Assembly: GCF_006874465.1 (NCBI RefSeq)
Contig: NZ_VIRL01000015.1
Coordinates: 124,001-188,000, forward strand
DNA length: 64,000 nucleotides
Origin: Microbispora bryophytorum
GTDB lineage: Bacteria; Actinomycetota; Actinomycetes; Streptosporangiales; Streptosporangiaceae
Direction: 5' to 3'
This document shows positions 51,833 through 61,075 of this stretch, piece after piece (position 1 is the stretch's first letter; every line of letters begins with the position of its first letter). Below the pieces are notes generated by a model, which worked only from the letters and a program-made list of their open reading frames with translations, was not told the DNA's origin and did no database searches. The translations under genes were made by a program, and so were the position numbers.

Positions 51833-53032
51833 TCAGACCGGCGCGGGGAGGTCGGCCGGGCCCGCCAGCGCGTCACGGTGCTCACCCGGCGTGCCCAGCG
51901 CGATCTGGTCGGCCTTGGCCCGCTTGAGGTAGAGATGCGCCGGGTGCTCCCAGGTCATCCCGATGCCGCCGTGGAGCTGCACGCACTCCTCCGCGGCGTG
52001 CACCGCCACCGCTGCGCAGTGGGCCTGCGCCACCGCGACGGCCACCGCCGCGTCGTCGCCGAGCGGTCCCGCCGCGGGCGCCTCCGCCAGCAGGGCGGCC
52101 GCGTTGCGGGCCGCCGCCCTGGCCCCCACGACCTCCAGCCACAGGTCGGCCAGCCGGTGCTTGACCGCCTGGAACGACCCCACCGGCCGGGCGAACTGCC
52201 TGCGTTCCTTCACGTACGCGACCGTCGTGGTGAGGCACCACTCGGCGACCCCGAGCTGTTCCGAGGCGAGCAGCCCGGCGCCGCGCATCAGGGCCTCCCA
52301 CACCCACGGCACCTCCAGCCCCTCGGCCCTGGCGACGACCCTGGCCGGCGCCGACGCGAAGGACACGGTCGCGATGGGCCGGGTCAGGTCGAGCGAGGGG
52401 ACCGGCGTCACCCGGACCGCGGCGGACGCCTCCACCGCGCACAGCCCCACGCATGGTTCCGTCTTCCGCGCCAGCCGCACCGGGACGAGCAGGACGTCGG
52501 CGGCCTCCGCGCCGATCACCCCGGTGACCGTGCCGGTCACCGTGCCGTCCTCGCCGAGGGTCGCGCCGTCCTCATGGCAGGGGGCCGCGGGCGCGTACGG
52601 CGAGGCGGCGAACGACACCGCGAGCGTCGCCGTCGCCTCCCCGGCGGCCAGCCGTCCCAGCAGCTCCTCCGCGACGTTCCCGCCCGCTTCCTGCCCGGCG
52701 GCCGTCAGCAGGGCCTGGGTGGCCAGGACGGCGCTGCTCAGGAACGGCACGGGGGCCACGGCGCGGCCCAGCTCCTCCAGCACGACGGCGGCCTCGCGGG
52801 CCGAGGCGCCGCCTTCCCGGGAGGCGGAGCCGCCGAGCTCCTCGGGGATCAGCAGCCCGGCCACGCCGATGTCGCGGGCCAGCGCCTTCCACAGCTCCGC
52901 GTCGTACGGCGTGCCGGCCGCCGCGGCCGAGTCGGCACGGTCGAGCACGGCGGACGGGGAGCACTTGTCGGCGAGCAGTTCGCGCACGGCGGCCCGCAGC
53001 TCCTCCTCCACCTCCGTGTACAGCAGCGTCAT
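51833..53032 (-). CDS. acyl-CoA dehydrogenase (third in operon)
   Basis: 399 residues. The flavin and helical-bundle features are LAVSFAASPYAPAAPCHED, QLGVAEWCLTTTVAYVKERRQFARPVGSFQAVKHRLADL, and ECVQLHGGIGMTWEHPAHLYLKRA near the end. It is more divergent than the next gene; such pairs often form heteromeric dehydrogenases on steroid or branched substrates. Its start overlaps the previous stop (ATGA). Confidence 0.85.
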   Translation of the reverse strand: MTLLYTEVEEELRAAVRELLADKCSPSAVLDRADSAAAAGTPYDAELWKALARDIGVAGLLIPEELGGSASREGGASAREAAVVLEELGRAVAPVPFLSSAVLATQALLTAAGQEAGGNVAEELLGRLAAGEATATLAVSFAASPYAPAAPCHEDGATLGEDGTVTGTVTGVIGAEAADVLLVPVRLARKTEPCVGLCAVEASAAVRVTPVPSLDLTRPIATVSFASAPARVVARAEGLEVPWVWEALMRGAGLLASEQLGVAEWCLTTTVAYVKERRQFARPVGSFQAVKHRLADLWLEVVGARAAARNAAALLAEAPAAGPLGDDAAVAVAVAQAHCAAVAVHAAEECVQLHGGIGMTWEHPAHLYLKRAKADQIALGTPGEHRDALAGPADLPAPV

Positions 53033-54207
53033 CGGGGGAGGTCCTTCCAGGCGACGTCCTTGTCGGCGCGCGGCTCGGCGGGCAGGCCGAGGACGCGTTC
53101 GGCGATGATGTTGCGCAGGATCTCGGAGGTGCCACCCTCGATCGAGTTGCCCTTGGCGCGCAGGTAGCGGTAGCCCGCCTCCCGGCCGATGAAGTCGACC
53201 GTGTCGGGGCGGCGGAACGTCCAGTCGTCGTAGGCCAGGCCGTCCTCGCGCAGCATCTCGACCTCGATGCCGGACAGCTCCTGGTGCAGCCGGGCGAAGG
53301 CCAGCTTCATGCCCGACCCCTCCGGCCCCGGATGCCCGGCGGCGAGCTGCTCGCGCAGCCGTACGGCCGTCAGGCGCATGACCTCCGAGTCGACCCAGAG
53401 CCTGAGCAGCCGCTGGTGCAGGTCATGGGTGCGCAGCTCGGGCCGGGACCGCCAGGTCTCGGCGACGACGCCCATCATCGTGCGCCGGGCGGGGGCGCCG
53501 CCGATCGCCACCCGCTCGTTCATCAGCGTGGTCTGCGCGACCCGCCAGCCGTCGCCCACCTCGCCCAGCCGCAGCGCGTCGGGCAGCCGCACCCCGGTGA
53601 GGAAGACCTCGTTGAACTCGGCCTCACCGGTGATCTGGCGCAGCGGGCGCACCTCGACGCCGGGGGCGTGCATGTCGCACACGAAGTAGGTCAGCCCGCG
53701 GTGCTTGGGCACGCCCGGGTCGGTGCGGGCCACGAGGATGCCCCAGCGGGCGGTGTGCGCGCTCGACGTCCACACCTTCTGGCCGTCCACCACCCACTCG
53801 TCGCCCTCTCGTACGGCGCGGGTGGCCAGCGTGGCGAGGTCGGAACCGGCGCCGGGCTCGCTGAACAGCTGGCACCACACCTCCTCCCCCGTCCACAGCG
53901 GCCGCAGGAAGCGCTTGCTCTGCTCCTCGGTGCCGAACGCGAGGATCGTCGGAGCGGCCATCCCGAGGCCGATGCCGATCCGGCCCGGCTGGTTGTCCGG
54001 CGTGCCCTTCAGCTCCCGGTCGGCCACGGCCTGCAGACCCCGCGGCGCGCCGAGGCCGCCGAGGCCCTCGGGAAAGTGCACCCAGGCCAGCCCGGCGTCG
54101 AACCGGGCGCGAAGGAACTCCAGGCGGTCCATGGCCGCCGGGTCGTGCTCCGCGAGGAAGGCTCTGGCGCGCTCGGCGACCGACGCCTCATCCCATGTCA
54201 CCCGCAC
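53029..54207 (-). CDS. acyl-CoA dehydrogenase (second in operon)
   Basis: 392 residues from GTG 54207, one base after the previous stop. The middle domain CQLFSEPGAGSDLATLATRA and VDGQKVWTSSAHTARWGILVART are standard acyl-CoA dehydrogenase signatures, and the final IEGGTSEILRNIIAERVLGLP is conserved. It likely pairs with the downstream dehydrogenase. Confidence 0.9.
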   Translation of the reverse strand: MRVTWDEASVAERARAFLAEHDPAAMDRLEFLRARFDAGLAWVHFPEGLGGLGAPRGLQAVADRELKGTPDNQPGRIGIGLGMAAPTILAFGTEEQSKRFLRPLWTGEEVWCQLFSEPGAGSDLATLATRAVREGDEWVVDGQKVWTSSAHTARWGILVARTDPGVPKHRGLTYFVCDMHAPGVEVRPLRQITGEAEFNEVFLTGVRLPDALRLGEVGDGWRVAQTTLMNERVAIGGAPARRTMMGVVAETWRSRPELRTHDLHQRLLRLWVDSEVMRLTAVRLREQLAAGHPGPEGSGMKLAFARLHQELSGIEVEMLREDGLAYDDWTFRRPDTVDFIGREAGYRYLRAKGNSIEGGTSEILRNIIAERVLGLPAEPRADKDVAWKDLPR

Positions 54208-54208
54208 A

Positions 54209-55414
54209 TCACCCCATGTGTTTCTTGAGTTCGCGGTAGGCCAGCGACCGCTTGTGGACCTCGTCCGGGCCGTCGGCGAACCGCAGCGACCGCGCGCCCG
54301 CCCACAGCGCCGCCAGCGGGAAGTCCTGGCTGATCCCGCCGGCGCCGTGCGCCTGGATGGCCTTGTCCAGGATCCACTCCACCGTCGCCGGGCCGGCGAT
54401 CTTGATGGCCTGGATCTCGGTGTGCGCGCCCTTGTTGCCGGCCGTGTCCATCAGCCAGGCCGTCTTCAGCACCAGCAGCCGCAGCTGCTCGATGCGCACC
54501 CGCGACTCGGCGATCCAGTCCTGGATCACTCCCTGCTGTGCCAGCGGCCTGCCGAACGCCTCCCGCGTCAGCACCCGGCGGCACATCAGCTCGACGGCCC
54601 GCTCGGCCATGCCGATGAGCCGCATGCAGTGGTGGATGCGCCCCGGCCCGAGCCGCGCCTGGGCGATGGCGAACCCGCCGCCCTCCTCGCCGATCAGGTT
54701 GTCCACCGGCACGCGTACGTCCTCGAACACCACCTCGGCGTGGCCGCCGTGGTCGGCGTCGTCGTAGCCGAAGACCGTCATGCCGCGCCGCACGGTGAGA
54801 CCGGGGGTCTCACGCGGGACGAGCACCATGCTCTGCTGACGGTGCTTGGGCGCCTCGGGATCGGTCTTGCCCATCACGATGAAGACCCGGCAGCCGGGAT
54901 TCATCGCGCCGGTGATGAACCACTTGCGGCCGTTGACGACGTACTCCCCGCCGTCCCTCCTGATGGAGGTCGCGATGTTCGTCGCGTCGGAGGAGGCGAC
55001 GTCGGGCTCGGTCATCGCGAAGGCCGACCTGATCTCCCCGGCCAGCAGCGGCTCCAGGTACTCCTTGCGCTGCCACTCGCTGCCGAACTCCGCCAGCAGC
55101 TCCATGTTGCCGGTGTCGGGGGCGGCGCAGTTGGTGGCGGGCGGCGCGATGGCGGGCGACCTGCCCATGATCTCGGCGAGCGGCGCGTACTGCAGGTTGG
55201 TCAGTCCCGCGCCGCGTTCACCGGGAAGGAAGAGGTTCCACAGGCCGCGCGAGCGGGCCTCGGCCTTGAGGTCCTCCAGCATCGGCGGCGGGCTCCATCC
55301 GCTGCCGGCCGCCTGTTCGTGGAAGGCGTGCTCGGCCGGGTAGACACACTCGTCCATGAACTCCAGCAGCCGTTCCCGGTAGCGGTTCGTGGTCGCGTCG
55401 AACCCGAAGTCCAT
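54209..55414 (-). CDS. acyl-CoA dehydrogenase (first of three)
   Basis: 401 residues from ATG 55414, overlapping the phosphotransferase stop (TGATG). SAFAMTEPDVASSDATNIATSIRR, VNGRKWFITGAMNPGCRVFIVMGKTD and HGAGGISQDFPLA mark it as the ACAD10/11-like group, which in bacteria occurs next to APH-type kinases and handles 4-hydroxy or long-chain acids. Confidence 0.9.
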   Translation of the reverse strand: MDFGFDATTNRYRERLLEFMDECVYPAEHAFHEQAAGSGWSPPPMLEDLKAEARSRGLWNLFLPGERGAGLTNLQYAPLAEIMGRSPAIAPPATNCAAPDTGNMELLAEFGSEWQRKEYLEPLLAGEIRSAFAMTEPDVASSDATNIATSIRRDGGEYVVNGRKWFITGAMNPGCRVFIVMGKTDPEAPKHRQQSMVLVPRETPGLTVRRGMTVFGYDDADHGGHAEVVFEDVRVPVDNLIGEEGGGFAIAQARLGPGRIHHCMRLIGMAERAVELMCRRVLTREAFGRPLAQQGVIQDWIAESRVRIEQLRLLVLKTAWLMDTAGNKGAHTEIQAIKIAGPATVEWILDKAIQAHGAGGISQDFPLAALWAGARSLRFADGPDEVHKRSLAYRELKKHMG

Positions 55415-56364
55415 CAGACCTCCATCAGCCCGCGGGCGACGATCGGGGCGACCTGGTCGCCGACCTCGGCGAAGCCCTCCCCCACCGTGAGCCCCTTCGT
55501 GTATCGGAAATGGATGCCCTCGGCGATCACCGCGAGCTTGAAGCAGGCGAGGCCGACGTACCAGCCGAGCCGGGACAGGTCGCGGCCGGACGCCTCCCCG
55601 TAGTGGGCCGCCAGCTCGGAGCTGGGCGGCACCTCCCCCGCCGAGCCCCGGTCGAGCGAGGAGACCTCGCCGTACAGGAGGAAGAGCGCCAGGTCGGTGA
55701 GCGGGTCGCCGAGCGTGGACATCTCCCAGTCGAGCACGGCCCGCACCTCGCCGTCGGCGACGAGCGTGTTGCCCAGCTTGAAGTCGCCGTGCACGATCGC
55801 CGGTCTGCCGGAGGCGGGCACGTCGCGGGCGAGCCGCTCGTAGAGGTCGTCGATGCCGGGCACCTCGCGGCTGCGCGAGGCGTCGAGCTGCCGCTTCCAC
55901 CGGGCGACCTGCCGCTGCAGGAAGCCGTCGGGCCTGCCGAAGTCGCCGAGACCCACGCTCTCGGGGGCGATCGAGTGCAGCTCGGCCAGCACGTCCACCA
56001 GCCCGTGGGCGAGAGCCGGCGTGAGCGGCGGCTGCCCGCCCACGACGCACTCCATCACGTAGAAGGGCGCGCCGACGATCTCGGGGTCCCGGCACAGGTG
56101 GTAGGTGCGCGGCACCGGGACGCCGGTGTCCTGAAGCGCGCTCATGACCCGGTATTCGCGGCCCATGTCGTGCGCCGTCGCCAGGACGTGCCCGAGCGGC
56201 GGCCGCCGCACGACGTAGGTGCTCGTGCCGTCCCTGACGACGTACGTCAGGTTGGACTTGCCGCCCACGATGAGCTCCGCGGTGAGCGGCCCCGCGGTCA
56301 GGCCCTCGCGCTGGAGGTGCTCGGCGAGGCGGGTGAGGTCGAGGCCGGGCGGGTCATCGTTCAC
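55414..56364 (-). CDS. APH-family phosphotransferase (ACAD10/11-kinase-like)
   Basis: 316 residues from GTG 56364; the frame extends to 56457 through the operator region. The kinase loop HGDFKLGNTLV and the metal site DWEMSTLGDPLTDLALFLLYG are typical of the aminoglycoside-phosphotransferase-like kinases attached to acyl-CoA dehydrogenases. It probably phosphorylates a hydroxyacyl-CoA before dehydration. First gene of the leftward operon. Confidence 0.85.
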   Translation of the reverse strand: MNDDPPGLDLTRLAEHLQREGLTAGPLTAELIVGGKSNLTYVVRDGTSTYVVRRPPLGHVLATAHDMGREYRVMSALQDTGVPVPRTYHLCRDPEIVGAPFYVMECVVGGQPPLTPALAHGLVDVLAELHSIAPESVGLGDFGRPDGFLQRQVARWKRQLDASRSREVPGIDDLYERLARDVPASGRPAIVHGDFKLGNTLVADGEVRAVLDWEMSTLGDPLTDLALFLLYGEVSSLDRGSAGEVPPSSELAAHYGEASGRDLSRLGWYVGLACFKLAVIAEGIHFRYTKGLTVGEGFAEVGDQVAPIVARGLMEV

Positions 56365-56375
56365 GCCGTCAGCGT

Positions 56376-56389
56376 ACCGACCAGACGGT
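56376..56389. promoter_or_regulatory. second TetR-type operator, one mismatch
   Basis: ACCGACCAGACGGT differs from the site at 51125-51138 at one position and lies 12 bases before the phosphotransferase start, where the shared regulator would control the whole acyl-CoA dehydrogenase operon. Confidence 0.55.
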
Positions 56390-56483
56390 ATGTGTGTCGA
56401 CACGGTCACGGCCAAGTGGTCCTCGCCGTTCCGCCCCAAGTGGCCATCCGCTCGCACCGTACGCCGCCGATACCGTCGGGCGC

Positions 56484-57065
56484 ATGACCGCGAAGATGCC
56501 CGCGCCGGCCGTGCTCGACGGCCGCGTCGTACGCCTTGAGCCGCTCGCCCCCGGCCACGTGCCCGACCTGTTCGCCGCGGCGCGGGACGAGGAGGTCTGG
56601 CGGCACCGGCCGGAACCCGTGCCGCGGGCCGAGGACGACATGCGCCGCCTGGTGGACACGCTGCTCGCCGACCCGCGCACCACCCAGTTCGCGGTGGTCC
56701 TCAAGGAGACCGGCCGGGCGATCGGCTCAACCGGCTTCTGGGATGTCGGCGGCTTCAACGAGAGCGTGGAGATCGGCTCCACATGGTATGGCAGGGCCTA
56801 CTGGCGCACCGCCGTCAACACCGAGTGCAAGGTCCTGCTGCTCGACCACGCCTTCGCTCTGGGGTTCGTCCGCGTGGTGCTGAAGACCGACATCCGCAAC
56901 CTGCGGTCGCAGGCGGCCATCGAGCGCATCGGCGGCGTGCGGGAGGGCGTGCTCCGGAGGCAGTACCGCCGCGCGGACGGCACCTGGCGCGACAGCCCCC
57001 TGTATTCGATCCTCGACGACGAGTGGCCGGCCCACCGCGCCCGCCTCCTGGCCTCCCGCGAATAA
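56484..57065 (+). CDS. GNAT-family N-acetyltransferase
   Basis: 193 residues from ATG 56484. The domain starts LDGRVVRLEPLAPGHVPDLF and has the RimJ/RimL-like STWYGRAYWRTAVNTECKVLLLDHAF and LKTDIRNLRSQAAIERIGG. It could be a peptide- or drug-modifying acetylase; the acceptor is unknown. Confidence 0.85.
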   Translation: MTAKMPAPAVLDGRVVRLEPLAPGHVPDLFAAARDEEVWRHRPEPVPRAEDDMRRLVDTLLADPRTTQFAVVLKETGRAIGSTGFWDVGGFNESVEIGSTWYGRAYWRTAVNTECKVLLLDHAFALGFVRVVLKTDIRNLRSQAAIERIGGVREGVLRRQYRRADGTWRDSPLYSILDDEWPAHRARLLASRE

Positions 57066-57145
57066 CACCCCGGCGCCTGTCGATCCGGCGGCCTGTCGTT
57101 CGTGTAGGGGGTGAGACCGACGGACGACGGTGAAGGAGACACGGC

Positions 57146-57736
57146 ATGGGCAAGGTCATCGCGATCGAGCACCTGACGCTTGACGGTGTGATGCAGGCGC
57201 CCGGAAACCCCGAGGAGGACCTGCGCGGAGGCTTCCGGCACGGCGGCTGGGCGAGCCGGCACCAGGACCCGGCCATGCAGGAGGTCATGGGCCGCCACAT
57301 GACGAGCGCGTGGTCCCTGCTGGCCGGCCGGACGACCTACGAGCAGTTCGCGGGCTACTGGCCCAAGCAGCCGCCGAACCCGTTCAGCGAGGCTCTCGGC
57401 CGCGCCCGGAAGTACGTGGCGTCCGCCACCCTGACCGAGCCCCTCGCCTGGGAGAACTCCGTGCTCCTCGGAGGCGACGCCGCTGACGCGGTGAGCCGTC
57501 TGAAGGAGGAGCTGCCGGAGAACCTGGTGGTGTTCGGCAGCGGGGTCCTGGTCCGGTCGCTGCTGTCGCGCGACCTCGTCGACACACTGGTTCTTCTCGT
57601 CTACCCGCTTGTGCTCGGCTCCGGCCGCCGGTTGTTCCCGGACTCGGGCTCGGACCTGCCGGCCTTCCGGCTGGTCGAATCGACGGCGACCGGGACGGGA
57701 GTGATCGTCACCGTGTACCGGCCCGCCGGACGGTGA
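57146..57736 (+). CDS. dihydrofolate-reductase-like (RibD C-terminal) protein
   Basis: 196 residues with GGAG upstream at about 57135. EHLTLDGVMQAPGNPEEDLRGGFRHGGWA and LLAGRTTYEQFAGYW are typical of the stand-alone RibD_C/DHFR-fold proteins of actinobacteria, ending with VFGSGVLVRSLLSRDLVDTLVLLVYPLVLGSGRRLF. An NADPH-dependent reductase by family; the substrate is unknown. Confidence 0.85.
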   Translation: MGKVIAIEHLTLDGVMQAPGNPEEDLRGGFRHGGWASRHQDPAMQEVMGRHMTSAWSLLAGRTTYEQFAGYWPKQPPNPFSEALGRARKYVASATLTEPLAWENSVLLGGDAADAVSRLKEELPENLVVFGSGVLVRSLLSRDLVDTLVLLVYPLVLGSGRRLFPDSGSDLPAFRLVESTATGTGVIVTVYRPAGR

Positions 57737-57804
57737 CCTGGGGTATCCGCGCGATCGCTTCGGGGGCGACCGGCGGCCGGACGCTTCGGCGAGGCCGCCG
57801 GGGC

Positions 57805-58389
57805 TCAAGTGCCGGAGACGACGCGGAGCAGCTCCCGGAAGGCGGCGCCGAGTTCGTCGAGGTCAGGCACGTCCCCCGCCCCCACGATCGCGTCGAACAG
57901 CATCCCTTCGACGTAGGCGACCATCTGCCGCCCGTGCCGCACCGGGTCGGGCGAGCCGGCGGCGGCCAGCACCGCGATGGCCTGCTCCCGGAACCGGCGC
58001 CCCACCTCGTCGTAGATCTTGCGCAGCTCGGGGCGCCGGCTCGCCTCCAGCGCCAGCTCGTACCGCGCGATCGTGGTCTCCCGGTGCACGGTGATCGCCG
58101 CGTGGATCGTCCTCGCCAGGAGATCCGCCAGCGGGGCCACCTCGCCCGCACCCTCGGGCATCCCGCCGTCCGGTGGCGTCGCGGCGGCGAACACGGCCTC
58201 CTCGCGCTCGGCGAGCCGGGCCAGCGTGAGCTCCAGCAGCGCCGCCCGTGTGCGCGCGTGGTTCGAGGTGGAGCCCGGCGGCAGCCCCGCCGCCTCGTCC
58301 ACCGCCCGATGGGTGAGGCCGCGCATCCCCCGCTCGGCCAGGATCGCGATGGCCGCGTCCGCGACGACGGCCGCACGCTGACTGCTCAC
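57805..58389 (-). CDS. TetR-family regulator
   Basis: 194 residues from GTG 58389. The HTH is RGLTHRAVDEAAGLPPGSTSNHARTRAALLELT, and the C-terminal domain has HRETTIARYELALEASRRPELRKIYDEVG. It diverges from the flavin monooxygenase, with a strong double operator between them, so it is most likely the repressor of that gene and of itself. Confidence 0.85.
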   Translation of the reverse strand: MSSQRAAVVADAAIAILAERGMRGLTHRAVDEAAGLPPGSTSNHARTRAALLELTLARLAEREEAVFAAATPPDGGMPEGAGEVAPLADLLARTIHAAITVHRETTIARYELALEASRRPELRKIYDEVGRRFREQAIAVLAAAGSPDPVRHGRQMVAYVEGMLFDAIVGAGDVPDLDELGAAFRELLRVVSGT

Positions 58390-58408
58390 CCCCTCATCGT
58401 AGGGGCGG

Positions 58409-58442
58409 ACTACACCTGTAGTAATCTCACTACAGGTGTAGT
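58409..58442. promoter_or_regulatory. double palindromic operator between TetR and monooxygenase genes
   Basis: ACTACACCTGTAGT (58409-58422) and ACTACAGGTGTAGT (58429-58442) are exact inverted copies 6 bases apart, and each is itself a palindrome with a 2-base centre. This is a classic tandem TetR site, placed 20 bases before one start and 15 before the other. Confidence 0.75.
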
Positions 58443-58456
58443 AACGGGAGGCGGGC

Positions 58457-59602
58457 ATGGCGCACGCGGTGGTAGTCGGAGCGGGCATCGGCGGGCTGAC
58501 GGCGGCCCTCGCCCTGGCGCACAAGGGCTGGGAGGTGACGGTCCTGGAACGGGCGGCCTCGGTCGAGCCGGTGGGCGCCGGGCTGGCGGTCGCGCCCAAC
58601 GCGCTGCGGGCGCTCGACGTGATCGGTGCCGGGGACGACGTGCGGAAGCTCTCCGCCATCCAGGGCCGGGGCGGCGTCCGGCTGCCGGACGGCCGATGGC
58701 TGGCGCGGACCACCGCCGAGGACGCCGCCGCCCGGTATGGCGATCCCATCGTGCTGCTCACCCGCGCGGCGCTGGTCGGGATCCTCGCCGGACGCCTGCC
58801 GCAGGGCGCCCTGCGGGTGAACCGCCGGGTCGAGTCCGTGGACCCCGCGACCGGCCGCGTCACCGTGGCGGGGGCGGCGGAGACGATCGAGGCCGACCTG
58901 GTCGTGGCGGCCGACGGAATCCGATCCCGGACCCGCTCGGCGCTGTTCCCCGGGCATCCCGCACCGGTCTACACGGGCGTGACGAGCTGGCGGGCGATCG
59001 TGCCGCTGCCCGGCGTGACCGGGGCCTCGGAGACGTGGGGACGCGGGCTGGTCTTCGGGGTCATGCCACTCGCGGGCGGTCAGGTGTACTGCTACGCCAC
59101 CGCGGCGGTCCCGGCGGGCCTGCGCGCGGCGGACGAGAGGGACGAACTCCTCCGGTTGTTCGGCCGCTGGCACGACCCGATCCCGGCGCTGCTGGACGCC
59201 GCCGACCCCGCGGCCGTGCTCCGCCACGACATCCACAGCCTCGACACCCCGCTGCCCGCCTTCCACATCGGACGGGTCGCGCTGCTGGGCGACGCGGCCC
59301 ACCCCATGACGCCCAATCTCGGGCAGGGCGCCTGCCAGGCCATGGAGGACGCGGTCGTGCTCGCCGAGCGCGTCTCACCTCGGGGCGATCTCGCCGCGGG
59401 GCTTGCCGTCTACAGCAGGGAACGGCTGGCGCGGACGACGCCGATCGTGCGGCGGTCGCGGTCGATCGGCCGGCTCACCCGCTGGCGCAACCCGCTGGCG
59501 GTAGCCCTGCGCGACGGCGCGATGCGGGCGGCGGGCCGGTTGGGGCCCGACGTCGCGTCGCGCCAGGGTGACCGCGTCTTCGCCTGGTCACCCCGGAGTT
59601 GA
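58457..59602 (+). CDS. FAD-dependent monooxygenase (PHBH/UbiH type)
   Basis: 381 residues. The N-terminal VVVGAGIGGLTAALALA is the FAD dinucleotide motif, DLVVAADGIRSRTR the second, and LLGDAAHPMTPNLGQGACQAMEDAVVLA the C-terminal FAD-ribityl motif. It probably hydroxylates an aromatic or small organic compound, under control of the divergent TetR regulator. Confidence 0.9.
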   Translation: MAHAVVVGAGIGGLTAALALAHKGWEVTVLERAASVEPVGAGLAVAPNALRALDVIGAGDDVRKLSAIQGRGGVRLPDGRWLARTTAEDAAARYGDPIVLLTRAALVGILAGRLPQGALRVNRRVESVDPATGRVTVAGAAETIEADLVVAADGIRSRTRSALFPGHPAPVYTGVTSWRAIVPLPGVTGASETWGRGLVFGVMPLAGGQVYCYATAAVPAGLRAADERDELLRLFGRWHDPIPALLDAADPAAVLRHDIHSLDTPLPAFHIGRVALLGDAAHPMTPNLGQGACQAMEDAVVLAERVSPRGDLAAGLAVYSRERLARTTPIVRRSRSIGRLTRWRNPLAVALRDGAMRAAGRLGPDVASRQGDRVFAWSPRS

Positions 59603-59607
59603 GGAGG

Positions 59608-60495
59608 TCAGGCCACCTCGGACGCGACCACCGGGCCGCCGATCCTGTCCGGCTCGGCCGGTACGGCGGCGGGCTTGGACTGGTCGGGGGTGAGGCGGCC
59701 GAGCGTGACCGTCCCGGCGATGAGCAGCCCGGCCGCGAGCAGCGCGGGGACCGCCTTGCCCGCTTCGGTGGGCAGCGACTCGCCCAGCAGCACCGCTCCG
59801 GCGGTCACCGAGGTGATGGGGTCGACGACCTGGACCCCGGCGTAGGCGATGCCGAAGTAGCCCACGGCGTACGACTTCTGCAGCAGCACCACGGCGCAGA
59901 CCAGCAGCACCGGGATGGCCAGGGTGAACCAGTGGAGGAGGTGGCCGAGGTCTCCTTGGAGCCCTCCGCCGACGACCCGGACGAAGGTGGACACGGTAGC
60001 GGTGACCGCTCCGGCGCCGACCGCCATCAGCAGCGCCTTCGCCGGGCCCTTCAGCCGCCGGGCCATGGTGAACGTCACGGCCACCACCAGCGCGACACAG
60101 CCGATCAGCTCCAGGGCGTGCGCGTCGGACAGGACCGGAGTCACGTTGTGCGCCGGGACCAGCAGCATGAGGCCGAGCAGGCCGACCGCCACCGCGATCG
60201 ACCCGGCGATCTCGGCCCGGCGCGGGCGTCTGCCGTGCAGCGTCGCGGCGAGCGGCACCGCGAACACGAGGGTCGCCACGCTCACGGGCTGGACGACGAC
60301 CAGCGGAGCCATGCTGAGCGCCACCGCGTGCAGGGACGCCCCGGTGAAACCGATGACCCCGCCGATCCACCAGCGGGGCCTTCTGACGAGAGCCAGGGTC
60401 GCCCCCTCGCTCACCGCTTCGAACTGCTGGAGCGCCGCACCCAGGGCGTATCCCAGCGCGCCGACGAGAGCGATCGCCATTCCCACCCAGGTCAT
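59608..60495 (-). CDS. DMT/EamA-like membrane transporter
   Basis: 295 residues from ATG 60495, with about ten hydrophobic segments (for example MAIALVGALGYALGAALQQFE, LLVPAHNVTPVLSDAHALELIG, ITSVTAGAVLLGESLPTEAGKAVPALLAAGLLIAG). The type is the actinobacterial DMT family with a YALGAALQQ first helix. The substrate is unknown. The 3' end is 5 bases from the monooxygenase stop. Confidence 0.8.
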   Translation of the reverse strand: MTWVGMAIALVGALGYALGAALQQFEAVSEGATLALVRRPRWWIGGVIGFTGASLHAVALSMAPLVVVQPVSVATLVFAVPLAATLHGRRPRRAEIAGSIAVAVGLLGLMLLVPAHNVTPVLSDAHALELIGCVALVVAVTFTMARRLKGPAKALLMAVGAGAVTATVSTFVRVVGGGLQGDLGHLLHWFTLAIPVLLVCAVVLLQKSYAVGYFGIAYAGVQVVDPITSVTAGAVLLGESLPTEAGKAVPALLAAGLLIAGTVTLGRLTPDQSKPAAVPAEPDRIGGPVVASEVA

Positions 60496-60628
60496 GCGCG
60501 CCCGCCGGTGTGTCGAGAAATCACCACGCAAGCTTAGTGGGACCCGGCACGCGTCACGGGAGCCGGTGACACAAGTGGGGCTTTACGGGTCAGCCACCCT
60601 GTTACCGTCCTGGATCACCGGGCCCGTT

Positions 60629-60985
60629 TCAGGACCTCTCGGGACACACGCAGAAAAGGTGGCCCTCCGGGTCGGCGAGCACCACCCAGTCGCCCGGCTG
60701 GAACTCCGGCTTGGTCGCCCCGAGCGCGACGTACTCCTCCACCGCAGTGGCCACGTCGGGCACCCGGAAGTCGAGGTGGAACTGCTTGTCCGCGCCGGGC
60801 CACGAGGGGGCCTTGCGGTCGGGCACCCGCTGGAAGTAGATGCTCGTCGCGCCGTCGCCGATCCCCGCGTACTCCTCTTCGGCGTACTGCACGGGGAACC
60901 CGGTGATCTGGGAGTAGAACTCGGCGAGCTTCTTCGGCTCGGCGCAGTCGATGGTCACGGCGATGAGCTTCGCGATCGTTGTCAT
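60629..60985 (-). CDS. VOC-family (glyoxalase-like) protein
   Basis: 118 residues from ATG 60985 (the frame also opens at 60994). The VOC fold is seen as AVTIDCAEPKKLAEFYSQITGFPVQY, FHLDFRVPDVATAVEEYVALGA and LADPEGHLFCVCPE, carrying the usual metal residues H and E. Substrate not predictable. Confidence 0.85.
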   Translation of the reverse strand: MTTIAKLIAVTIDCAEPKKLAEFYSQITGFPVQYAEEEYAGIGDGATSIYFQRVPDRKAPSWPGADKQFHLDFRVPDVATAVEEYVALGATKPEFQPGDWVVLADPEGHLFCVCPERS

Positions 60986-61075
60986 GGCGGCCATCCTTCC
61001 GCGTATACCTGTCAGGGAGTGTCAGGTAGGGGGCGCCGTGGAAATCGGCGTCACTAGTGGGACCATGAATCGGGC

